Assembly: GCA_964590835.1 (NCBI GenBank)
Contig: CAZPYD010000001.1
Span: 1-62,197 of the forward strand
Reading direction: 5' to 3'
Length of the DNA: 62,197 nucleotides
Source of the DNA: CAZPYD01 sp964590835
GTDB taxonomy: Bacteria; Patescibacteriota; Minisyncoccia; JAHISW01; Tagabacteraceae
Shown: piece by piece, positions 24,248-31,508 of the stretch
Numbering within the stretch: position 1 is the first letter of the stretch
How the letters are laid out: every line of letters begins with the position of its first letter
The notes under the pieces: model-generated
The model's input: only the letters and a program-made list of their open reading frames with translations
Told to the model about the DNA's origin: nothing
Databases searched by the model: none
Position numbers and translations under genes: made by a program

Positions 24248-24355
24248 TTACATCACCAGCCTAAGGCTGATGGCACCACTCACAAAAAGACCAATCACAC
24301 AAAAAAATGGTTTTACGAGCAAAATCTCTTGCCATTTTATTATCTCCTCTTTCAT
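24248..24355 (-). CDS. Very small membrane protein (35 aa)
   Basis: MKEEIIKWQEILLVKPFFCV continuing IGLFVSGAISLRLVM, then TAA: one hydrophobic helix with a charged amphipathic start. The ATG overlaps the upstream gene's stop as ATGA, classic translational coupling, and a terminator follows at 24194-24224. A second small reading in another frame (ATG at 24340) has a ribosome site but only 24 codons. Function unknown. Confidence 0.6.
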   Translation of the reverse strand: MKEEIIKWQEILLVKPFFCVIGLFVSGAISLRLVM

Positions 24356-24522
24356 ATCTTAAGTTTTGTTATATCGACTTCTTTTGGAGAACCATCTGGA
24401 TTAAACCCAAGCTCCATTTGAGCTTCAAATGTATCGACATTAATAACTTTTTTGTGATATTTTATTTTTCTTCTTCTTTTCCTTCTTTTTTTTCTTCTTT
24501 TTAAAGACAAATAGAATCCCAT
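24352..24522 (-). CDS. Small very basic protein (56 aa)
   Basis: The start at 24522 is set by AAGGAG seven bases upstream of MGFYLSLKRRKKRRKRRRKI. The N-terminal half is an extreme Arg/Lys run (nucleic-acid binding or ribosome association is a guess), and the C-terminal half is acidic/neutral (VDTFEAQMELGFNPDGSPKE). Its UGA stop overlaps the start of the 35 aa membrane protein. No family recognised. Confidence 0.65.
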   Translation of the reverse strand: MGFYLSLKRRKKRRKRRRKIKYHKKVINVDTFEAQMELGFNPDGSPKEVDITKLKI

Positions 24523-24650
24523 TGTCCTTCTCCTTCCCGCCAAAGGCGGATAAATTTCAAGGTTAATATTTCTAAATAAAAAATAATACAAAAACTTATT
24601 CTAGTCAAACGCCTCACCTGGTGAGGTGTTTGGATTTTGGTGACGATATC

Positions 24651-24687
24651 AATTATTTACTCGAAGCGACGCTTCGAGTAAATAATT
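24651..24687. repeat. REP-like palindrome, 3' side of the RAYT gene
   Basis: Perfect 17 bp arms AATTATTTACTCGAAGC / GCTTCGAGTAAATAATT around GAC. The same core (ACTCGAAGC-GAC-GCTTCGAGT) is at 25396-25426 on the other side of the transposase gene. Confidence 0.88.
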
Positions 24688-25386
24688 TTAAATAAGTAGG
24701 TTTATTTTTCCCCTATCTACCTCCGACCAATTTTTTAAAAAAAACTCATAATCTTTTCCATTTTTAAATTGATCGGTAATTATTTTTATTCCCGATAGTA
24801 TCCAATCATCATAATCACTATATAAAAAACTTTTCAAGCTAGACCATGGGTATTTTAACAACTCCCTCTTTTTTTGATTCCAGTTTTTTAAATTTCCGGT
24901 TCTCCAGTCTTTGCTATCAAGAAAATCTAAAGGATTTAAATGAATATACAAAGAAAGATGAAGTAAATACTGATTTGAATCGATATGTTTTGCTTTAAAA
25001 GGCCCATCAAATAGCGGACCTTTTCTACCTTTTTTTATATTTACGTATTTGGAAATCGAAGTATTGCATTTTTGCAAAAACTCAGAAATACCTCCTTCTC
25101 TTAATTCTTTTAATAAAAGGTGGTAATGGTCGGGCATAATCGCATAAGCAATTACATCAACAAGCTTATCTCCATTCCATGCAATTTCTGCGCTTCTTGC
25201 AAGAGTAGCTTTGTTATAAACCCTTAAATAATCAAAGGCTTTTGTAGATTCTGTTGAATTTGCCAATAGGAAACAATTTGCAAGTTTTTGTGCATTTTCA
25301 AAGTCATCAAATTCTGGGAGGCTTAAGATAATCCTACTATAAACATGATAATATTCTCCTGGGAAAAACGTTTCTTTTCTTTGCAT
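24688..25386 (-). CDS. REP-associated tyrosine transposase (RAYT, Y1/HUH family)
   Basis: 232 aa. The HUH motif appears as MPDHYHLLLKEL, preceded by GEYYHVYSRI and followed by the helix FLQKCNTSISKYVNIKKGRK with the candidate catalytic Tyr, then GPLFDGPFKAKHID and the YIHLNPLDFLDS block, all typical of the IS200-like REP transposases. It cuts single-stranded palindromes. Both flanks carry matching palindromes, so gene and palindromes form a REP-RAYT unit. The ORF is intact and could be active. Confidence 0.93.
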   Translation of the reverse strand: MQRKETFFPGEYYHVYSRIILSLPEFDDFENAQKLANCFLLANSTESTKAFDYLRVYNKATLARSAEIAWNGDKLVDVIAYAIMPDHYHLLLKELREGGISEFLQKCNTSISKYVNIKKGRKGPLFDGPFKAKHIDSNQYLLHLSLYIHLNPLDFLDSKDWRTGNLKNWNQKKRELLKYPWSSLKSFLYSDYDDWILSGIKIITDQFKNGKDYEFFLKNWSEVDRGKINLLI

Positions 25387-25395
25387 AATATATTT

Positions 25396-25426
25396 ATTTT
25401 ACTCGAAGCGACGCTTCGAGTAAAAT
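25396..25426. repeat. REP-like palindrome, 5' side of the RAYT gene
   Basis: 14 bp arms ATTTTACTCGAAGC / GCTTCGAGTAAAAT around GAC, matching the copy at 24651-24687. Confidence 0.88.
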
Positions 25427-25467
25427 CGTTTTTGACAGCACGGGGACAACAAATTAAAATATACTTA

Positions 25468-26523
25468 ATGAAGGATGAAGAAAAAATTTTTGCCAATGCT
25501 TTAAATCAAGCTCCTCAATTGGGACCTGTTAGCTTGGGTAATCTCAAAAAATATTTTGGCAGCTTTAAGAAAGCCTGGTCTGCCTCTTTTGATAAGCTGC
25601 AAAAAGTTAGCGGCGCGAGAGACCTTTTTGAATTTAGACAAAACATAGATCCTGAAAAAAAAATTGAAAAACTTCAAAAAGAAAATATAAAAATATTATT
25701 AAAAGAAGAGTTGCCTTATTTTTTACAAGAGATTTATACCCCGCCAGAAATTTTATATGTAAAAGGTGAATTACCAAATGAAAATTTGAATCATCTAGCA
25801 GTGGTTGGTCCACGAAAATTCTCTACTTATGGCAAAGAGGCTTGCCAAAAAATAATAAATGGGTTAAAAGAACATAATGTGGTAATAGTAAGTGGCTTGG
25901 CTGCAGGTATAGATACCATCGCCCATATTGCCGCACTTGAAAATAACTTACAAACAATTGCTGTTTTGGGACACGGTCTAGATCCCCGAGTTTTATTCCC
26001 GCAAGACAACATGCAGCTTGCTGACAAAATAACAAAAAACGGATGTGTAATTTCTGAATATAGTTATTCTACAAGGGCTACAAAGTTTACTTTTCCGCAA
26101 AGAAACAGAATAGCCGCAGGTCTGTCGCAAGGCACTTTGGTAATAGAAGCGCCAGAAAGAAGCGGATCTTTAATTACCGCCACCATGGCTCTTGAAAGCA
26201 ATCGTGAAGTATTTGCAGTTCCGAATAATATTTTTTCAAAAAATTCCGAAGGAACAAATAAATTATTAAAAGAAGGGGCTGTGCCTGTGACAGAACCAGA
26301 AGACATTCTTAAAACTTTTGGAATAGATATTGAATCCAAACCCCAAAATATTGTTTTAAGTGAAACAGAGCAAAAAATAATTTCTTTTCTTGATGAGCCA
26401 ATAGAAAGAGACGAGCTGATAAGAAAATCCGGCATGCAGCCTCAAGAAATTAATCCACAATTAATACAAATGCAAATAAAAGGTATTATAAAGGAGATAG
26501 ATGGTAAAATTTATCAAGTTTAA
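25468..26523 (+). CDS. dprA: DNA-processing protein DprA
   Basis: 351 aa from the ATG at 25468 (MKDEEKIFANALNQAP); a longer frame runs back into the RAYT gene and is unlikely. The Rossmann core is clear: LAVVGPRKFSTYGKEA, VVIVSGLAAGIDTIAH, VLGHGLDPRVLFPQ and VIEAPERSGSLITATMALE, with a C-terminal winged-helix-like domain (SETEQKIISFLDEPIERDEL). DprA loads RecA on incoming single-stranded DNA during transformation. topA follows 114 bp downstream, a common neighbour pairing. Confidence 0.95.
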   Translation: MKDEEKIFANALNQAPQLGPVSLGNLKKYFGSFKKAWSASFDKLQKVSGARDLFEFRQNIDPEKKIEKLQKENIKILLKEELPYFLQEIYTPPEILYVKGELPNENLNHLAVVGPRKFSTYGKEACQKIINGLKEHNVVIVSGLAAGIDTIAHIAALENNLQTIAVLGHGLDPRVLFPQDNMQLADKITKNGCVISEYSYSTRATKFTFPQRNRIAAGLSQGTLVIEAPERSGSLITATMALESNREVFAVPNNIFSKNSEGTNKLLKEGAVPVTEPEDILKTFGIDIESKPQNIVLSETEQKIISFLDEPIERDELIRKSGMQPQEINPQLIQMQIKGIIKEIDGKIYQV

Positions 26524-26533
26524 TGAAAACAAT

Positions 26534-26637
26534 GCGATACCAATATACGAATGCATGCTAATAATACTAATACTTAAATTCGTATCTATTAGTATCATTA
26601 GTAAAATTAGTATATTAGTATCGAGTAATTAGTTAAT
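26534..26637. repeat. AT-rich iteron array, left arm of the topA-parB inverted repeat
   Basis: Begins GCGATACCAATATACGAATG and contains repeated TACTAAT/ATTAGTA words, including ATTAGTATCATTAGT. It is an imperfect inverted copy of 30035-30150; the outermost 14 bases (GCGATACCAATATA) are identical in the inverted partner. The array fills the dprA-topA gap and would include the topA promoter region. Confidence 0.65.
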
Positions 26638-28755
26638 ATGAATTTAGTTATCGTAGAGTCACCAACAAAAGCCAAAACAATCCAACGCTTTCTTGGAGAT
26701 GATTTTCAAATTGAATCTAGCTTTGGGCATATGCGAGATTTACCCAAAGGAGATTTGGGTATTGATACGGAAGGTAATTTTGAGCCTCGCTATGTTATCC
26801 CGAAGAAATCACAAAAAAAAGTTACAGCACTAAAAAAGATAGCTCAAAAAGCAGATAAAATTATACTAGCAACCGATGAAGACCGTGAAGGAGAAGCCAT
26901 TGCCTGGCATCTTATCCATGCCCTTAAACTAAAAGAAGATGGAAACAAAGATAAAAAAATAGAGCGTATTGTTTTTCATGAAATTACAAAAGGCGCGATA
27001 AAAGAGGCTCTTAAAAATCCTCGCGAGGTAGATATGGATCTTGTGGATGCGCAACAAGCCCGCAGAATACTAGATAGGCTTGTGGGCTACAAGCTATCCC
27101 CTTTCTTGTGGAAAAAACTAATGCGAGGACTTTCTGCTGGACGCGTACAATCTGTAGCCCTTCGCCTAATTGTTGACCGTGAAAACGAAATTCGGGCATT
27201 TAAGCCAGATGACTACTGGACTATTTCTGCCACCTTCGATTCTCCAAAAGATGAACTTTATTCTGATTTAGTAAAAATAAACGACAAGACCATCCCTAAA
27301 CCAGGCATAATGGATAAAAATGAAGTAGATAAAATAATTAAAGAATCTCAAAAAGGCAAATGGAAAATAGAATCTATCGTAAAAAAGGAAAGGAAACAAC
27401 ATCCTAAGCCACCATTTACAACCAGCTCGTTACAGCAAGAGTCTTGGCAAAAACTAAGATTTTCAGCCAAAAAAACAATGATGATAGCGCAACAGCTATA
27501 CGAAGGTATAAACCTAAAAAAAGAAGGTGGTGCAACCGGTCTTATTACCTACATGAGAACAGACTCATTAAATGTATCGGAGAGTGCTTTAAAATCTGCA
27601 AACAGTTATCTAATAAGTAACTTAGGAGAAAAATACAGTCTAGCTCAACCTCGTCGCTTTAAGACTAAATCTAAAGGCGCACAGGAGGCTCACGAAGCTA
27701 TCAGACCATCTAAGCCGGAATTATCTCCTGAATCAATCAAGAGCGAACTTAAAACAGATCAATACAAACTATATAGCCTGATTTGGAAAAGGTTTATGGC
27801 CAGCCAAATGCCAGAAGCTATCTTTGATAACACTACCGTAAACATAAATGTAGCTCATGAAAAAAATAATTATTTATATCGCGCAAAAGGTTCTATTCTA
27901 AAATTCGATGGTTTCTTAAAAATTTATGAAATGGCAGTAGAAGAAAAGACTTTACCAGATCTTTCTGAAAAAGATAAGGTGGCAGCAAAAGAAATAAAAT
28001 CCGAAGCACATCAAACTCAACCACCAGCGCGATACAATGATGCTTCCATAGTTAAAACTCTAGAAAAGCACGAGATTGGTAGACCCTCTACTTATGCGCA
28101 AATTATTTCTACTATCTTGGCGCGCAATTATATAGAAAAAGACGAAGCAAAAAGATTTATACCAACAGAAATTGGTGAAAAAGTTAATACTATTTTAGTT
28201 GAACATTTTCCTCAAATAGTGGATATAAACTTTACAGCCAAAATGGAAGATGATCTTGATAAAATTGCAGAAGGTAAAGCAGAATATCCACCAATAATAA
28301 AAGATTTTTATGAACCGTTTGAAAAGAATCTTGAAGAAAAATACGAGACAGTAGAAAAAGAAGACTTAACAGAAGAAACAGACGAGGTTTGCGAAAAATG
28401 TGGCAAACCAATGGTTATCAAACACGGCCGCTTTGGCAAGTTTATAGCTTGCACTGGATTCCCGGATTGTAAAACAACAAAACAGCTTCCCGCTAAATCT
28501 TTAGGTATCAAATGCCCGCTTTGTAAGACAAGCTTGCCCGCCAAAACCTCAACAAAGGAGGGCGATGTGATTGAGAGAAAAACTAAAAAAGGTAGAATGT
28601 TTTATGGCTGCTCTGAGTGGCCAAAATGTAAATTTGCCACATGGCAAAAGCCCACTGGCGAACTATGTCCTGACTGTCAGTCCCCCACAGTAGAACTCAA
28701 AAATAGTATCAAGTGCTCCAATAAAACCTGCACTTATAAAGTAGAAAAAGAATAA
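26638..28755 (+). CDS. topA: DNA topoisomerase I
   Basis: 705 aa type IA enzyme that relaxes negative supercoils. Toprim motif VIVESPTKAKTIQRFLG, acidic ATDEDREGEAIAWH, the catalytic Tyr in TGLITYMRTDSLNVS (about residue 305), and GRPSTYAQIISTIL are all present. The C-terminus has several four-Cys zinc fingers (CEKCGKPMVIKHG...CTGFPDC, CPLCKTSLPAK...CSEWPKC, CPDCQSPTVE...CSNKTC). Convergent with parB. Confidence 0.97.
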   Translation: MNLVIVESPTKAKTIQRFLGDDFQIESSFGHMRDLPKGDLGIDTEGNFEPRYVIPKKSQKKVTALKKIAQKADKIILATDEDREGEAIAWHLIHALKLKEDGNKDKKIERIVFHEITKGAIKEALKNPREVDMDLVDAQQARRILDRLVGYKLSPFLWKKLMRGLSAGRVQSVALRLIVDRENEIRAFKPDDYWTISATFDSPKDELYSDLVKINDKTIPKPGIMDKNEVDKIIKESQKGKWKIESIVKKERKQHPKPPFTTSSLQQESWQKLRFSAKKTMMIAQQLYEGINLKKEGGATGLITYMRTDSLNVSESALKSANSYLISNLGEKYSLAQPRRFKTKSKGAQEAHEAIRPSKPELSPESIKSELKTDQYKLYSLIWKRFMASQMPEAIFDNTTVNINVAHEKNNYLYRAKGSILKFDGFLKIYEMAVEEKTLPDLSEKDKVAAKEIKSEAHQTQPPARYNDASIVKTLEKHEIGRPSTYAQIISTILARNYIEKDEAKRFIPTEIGEKVNTILVEHFPQIVDINFTAKMEDDLDKIAEGKAEYPPIIKDFYEPFEKNLEEKYETVEKEDLTEETDEVCEKCGKPMVIKHGRFGKFIACTGFPDCKTTKQLPAKSLGIKCPLCKTSLPAKTSTKEGDVIERKTKKGRMFYGCSEWPKCKFATWQKPTGELCPDCQSPTVELKNSIKCSNKTCTYKVEKE

Positions 28756-28774
28756 TAAAAAACTTATTTAAAAA

Positions 28775-30034
28775 CTAGAACATACTAAAAAAATCTGTCT
28801 CTTCGTCGTCTTCTTTCTCTTCTTTTTTCATGTCTTCTGGTTCAGGAGTTGATTTAATTGGTCCTGAGTTTAGCCCGTCATCATGTTTATCGTTTTCTTT
28901 TTCAGTATCGGCAACTATTTGCTCAAACTCAAGTTCTCGCTTAGGTTCTTCTGCTGGATCTTCAGGAATAACTGGTTCAGCTTTTGGTGTAGTATCTTCA
29001 TTAAACTCTACTGTTTTGATAATTTCCTCCGCTTCTTCTTGAAGAGAAGGGGAACTTTCTGGAGTGCAAGTAGTACAACTGGCAAGTCTTATTTCAGGAT
29101 TAGAGTTTGAGATAGATTCTGGCTCCTCATGAGAACAAGTCTCGCATGGTTCTTCCTCTTTTTCGCTACAAGCAACTGCTTCATTCATAGCACCAACTTT
29201 TGCTAAAAAAGCTGCAAACTGATCCTCTGAATCAAACTCAAAAGAAATCTTTTTAGCTGGTCCTTTCTTTTGTACAGAAACTTTTGTTCCCAAAACATTT
29301 GATAATTTTTGTTGAAGTGCTTCAGCCTCTGGATCAACCTGGAGAGGTTTTACTCTTGGAGTTTTGTAGCTTTGAACAATCTCACGAGCCATTTTTTCAG
29401 CATCACGCACAGTCATCTTGGTCATAACAATATCCTTGTAAAGATTCATTTGCTCGTCTTTTTGTTTTTTTAAACTCAAAAGTGGTCTAGTGTGACCTTC
29501 ATTAATAAGACCTTGCCTTAGTCCATCTTTTATTTCGTCTGGTAAGCCCAATAAACGCAATGAATTAGAAACAAACACTCGACTCTTGCCCATCTTAGCC
29601 CCAACCTCATGGTGCCGCATTTTAAAATTATCAATAAGCTGAGCAAAAGCTTCTGCTCTTTCAATTGGGCCCAAGTCTTCTCGTTGCAAATTTTCGATAA
29701 GAGCAAGTTCTAATTTTACTTGTTCTGAAGGATCTTCACGAATAATTACCGGTACTTGCATCAATCCCGCCATTTTAGAGGCTCGCCACCTTCTTTCTCC
29801 GGCAATAAGTTCGTATTCTACCACCGTACCAGTTGGAATATCTTTTTCGTGACGAATAACAATCATTGGCTGCAAAACGCCATATTGCCTAATAGAATCA
29901 GAAAGCTGTTTTAGATGTTCCTCGTTAAATTCACGACGAGGTTGCATTGTGTTGGGTCTAATTTTTTCAACCTCAACAGTAAAAACACCACTTTCTTTTC
30001 TTATTCTTGGTAGATCATTCATAAATCGATGCAA
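28775..30034 (-). CDS. parB: ParB-type chromosome partitioning protein with long acidic tail
   Basis: 419 aa. The N-terminal CTP-binding domain includes the GERRWRASK motif and ENLQREDLGPIERAEAF; the helix-turn-helix follows (VGAKMGKSRVFVSNSLRLL). After about residue 235 a dimerisation-like segment leads into a long Glu/Asp-rich tail of about 140 residues containing two CxxC pairs (CETC and CTTC), unusual for ParB. Starts at 30034 and 30022 are both possible; neither has a ribosome site. AT-rich iterons lie directly upstream. parA is not in the window. Confidence 0.92.
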   Translation of the reverse strand: MHRFMNDLPRIRKESGVFTVEVEKIRPNTMQPRREFNEEHLKQLSDSIRQYGVLQPMIVIRHEKDIPTGTVVEYELIAGERRWRASKMAGLMQVPVIIREDPSEQVKLELALIENLQREDLGPIERAEAFAQLIDNFKMRHHEVGAKMGKSRVFVSNSLRLLGLPDEIKDGLRQGLINEGHTRPLLSLKKQKDEQMNLYKDIVMTKMTVRDAEKMAREIVQSYKTPRVKPLQVDPEAEALQQKLSNVLGTKVSVQKKGPAKKISFEFDSEDQFAAFLAKVGAMNEAVACSEKEEEPCETCSHEEPESISNSNPEIRLASCTTCTPESSPSLQEEAEEIIKTVEFNEDTTPKAEPVIPEDPAEEPKRELEFEQIVADTEKENDKHDDGLNSGPIKSTPEPEDMKKEEKEDDEETDFFSMF

Positions 30035-30150
30035 ATATACTAATTAATACTAATGATACTAATTAAACTGACGCCGAATATACTAATTAACACCAATGAT
30101 ACTAATAATTAAATTCGTATAATTAGTATGCATTAGTATATTGGTATCGC
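30035..30150. repeat. AT-rich iteron array, right arm, parB leader
   Basis: Two tandem units of the form ATATACTAATTAAYACYAATG followed by ATACTAAT (30035-30066 and about 30077-30106), then an inverted piece ending ATTGGTATCGC (30122-30150). Together it mirrors 26534-26637 across topA and parB. Possible ParB-binding or replication-type iterons; no canonical parS 16-mer is seen. Confidence 0.65.
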
Positions 30151-30221
30151 ACTAACTTTATTATATCTAAATTGACTATCTTGCGCAAATTCACTAATAT
30201 TATAGTATCAAACAAAATATT

Positions 30222-30303
30222 GCCGTCGTGGCGGAATTGGCATACGCGCACGACTCAAAATCGTGTGAGGCAACTCATGTGGGTTCGACTCCCACCGACG
30301 GCA
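30222..30303 (+). tRNA. tRNA-Leu (anticodon CAA)
   Basis: Acceptor GCCGTCG / CGACGGC, anticodon stem CACGA / TCGTG with loop CTCAAAA, a long variable arm typical of Leu, T-arm GTGGGTTCGACTCCCAC, discriminator A. CCA is not encoded. Unlike Gln, Trp and Tyr there is no T-arm-copy module downstream. Confidence 0.95.
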
Positions 30304-30453
30304 CAAATAAATTAAGCCTCCTTCAGGATGGCTTTATTTTTTTGTGCCGTCTCCCTTCCTCTTTACTTCTCCACCATTCCATGCTTTAGTGGACATAGAA
30401 GAGTTTTTTAACATACAAACTCCGCCGAGCGGGGTAAAAAGGAGGTTTTTAAG

Positions 30454-30600
30454 ATGGGACTTTTTACTAGAGAACAAAACACTGGAACTATTGCCCTTTT
30501 TTCTTTTATTTTGCTTGTTTTTTCATTATGTTTCTTTATTGGTTATTCAAATAAAAATAATTCAATTCCAGTAATCAAAGAAAAAACCAAAGTCTTGTAA
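30454..30600 (+). CDS. Small membrane-anchored protein, probably frameshifted (48 aa; continues to 30761 by -1)
   Basis: AAGGAGG ribosome site, then MGLFTREQNTGTIALFSFIL, one transmembrane helix and a stop at 30598. Adding one A to the A6 run (about 30581-30586) joins it to an open frame ending at 30761 that reads ITARKIYYKDPRGENLCFSY and NLIVVAELPKKK, giving a single-pass protein of about 101 aa with two cysteines outside the membrane. That continuation has no start of its own, so a frameshift or sequence error is likely. The leader repeats the HAD gene's GAGCGGGGTAAAAAGGAGG block. Confidence 0.6.
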   Translation: MGLFTREQNTGTIALFSFILLVFSLCFFIGYSNKNNSIPVIKEKTKVL

Positions 30601-30773
30601 ACAAAATTACTGCTCGAAAAATCTATTATAAAGATCCCCGAGGCGAAAACTTATGTTTTTCTTATCAAGCCAGTGGAACAAGTATTGGCGAAACCTATAT
30701 CCCTTGTTCGGAAATACCAACAAATCTAATTGTTGTTGCAGAGTTACCTAAAAAGAAATAAGTAAGCCAATTT

Positions 30774-31004
30774 ATGGAATATAGCTATTTGGATTATTTA
30801 ATTGGCGGATTTTTATTGATTAGTTTTATTTTTATGATTTTTAAAATGGGTCACTGCTCCAAATGCGGCTTTTTTGCGATTAAACGTACTGTGCTAGCCT
30901 TTTCACATGGAGGCACAAAAAAATATAAAGACACATATTTACGCTGCCCGTACTGCAAACACGACGAAAAAATAAAAACAAAAGAAATTACTCCTTTTTT
31001 ATAA
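30774..31004 (+). CDS. Membrane-anchored zinc-ribbon protein (76 aa)
   Basis: An N-terminal helix (YLIGGFLLISFIFMIFKMG) is followed by a cytosolic-type zinc ribbon GHCSKCGFFAIKRT...RCPYCKHDEKI (two CxxC pairs about 35 residues apart). It starts 12 bp after the end of the frameshifted frame at 30761 and is followed by a terminator, so the two small membrane genes likely form a unit. Function unknown. Confidence 0.75.
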   Translation: MEYSYLDYLIGGFLLISFIFMIFKMGHCSKCGFFAIKRTVLAFSHGGTKKYKDTYLRCPYCKHDEKIKTKEITPFL

Positions 31005-31021
31005 TTATTAAACCCAAACAC

Positions 31022-31052
31022 AAAACCCAAGGCGCCAGCCTTGGGTTTTTAT
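31022..31052. terminator. Bidirectional terminator
   Basis: AACCCAAGGC-GCCA-GCCTTGGGTTTTT between convergent genes 30774-31004 and 31055-31402. Confidence 0.9.
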
Positions 31053-31054
31053 TT

Positions 31055-31402
31055 TTATACTTCTTTTGCTTCACTTCGATCAATAGAGAAATCATTGGGA
31101 TCAAAGTAGCGACCTCCTGTACCTGTGACAACATCCAAAAGTATCTCATATAATCTGGTATCTTTTTCATAAGCGGCATCCAAAAGATTATCAGATCGAA
31201 CACTATACGGAGCAACTTTTTCAAATTCTTCTGGGGTCATCCCTTCTGTATCTATTTTCATTACTTTTCTGCTTGTCGTATAAATAACAGACCGCACTTT
31301 TCTAGATGCAACCTGAACTTTTAATCCAATTAACTCTTCAAGCTCTTTTCTTACACTATCAAATGCCGGAATATCCGGAACTCCTGTTATTTCTATAATC
31401 AT
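31055..31402 (-). CDS. Protein of unknown function (115 aa)
   Basis: GAGGAGG ribosome site before MIIEITGVPDIPAFDSVRKE. A soluble alpha/beta-like sequence with an IGLKVQVASRKVRSVIYTTS strand pair, a helical middle (MTPEEFEKVAPYS) and a Gly-rich stretch (VVTGTGGRYFDPNDF). No cysteines or membrane segments. No family recognised. Divergent from the miaB-miaA fusion gene. Confidence 0.7.
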   Translation of the reverse strand: MIIEITGVPDIPAFDSVRKELEELIGLKVQVASRKVRSVIYTTSRKVMKIDTEGMTPEEFEKVAPYSVRSDNLLDAAYEKDTRLYEILLDVVTGTGGRYFDPNDFSIDRSEAKEV

Positions 31403-31508
31403 ATCGCCTCCTCTTTTTTTTCAATTTATTCTTTCTTTTAATAATCTACAATAAAACCAGGAAATTGTAAATTGCTTAGTCTTGTGGTATTGTAATGCCA
31501 TAAATAAT

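Noticed and set aside
26534..26637. Canonical parS sites near parB
   Set aside because: No TGTTTCACGTGAAACA-like palindrome is seen; only the AT-rich iterons are present.
30344..30574. 76-codon frame overlapping the small membrane gene
   Set aside because: The frame with the AAGGAGG site at 30454 is clearly preferred; this one starts without a site.
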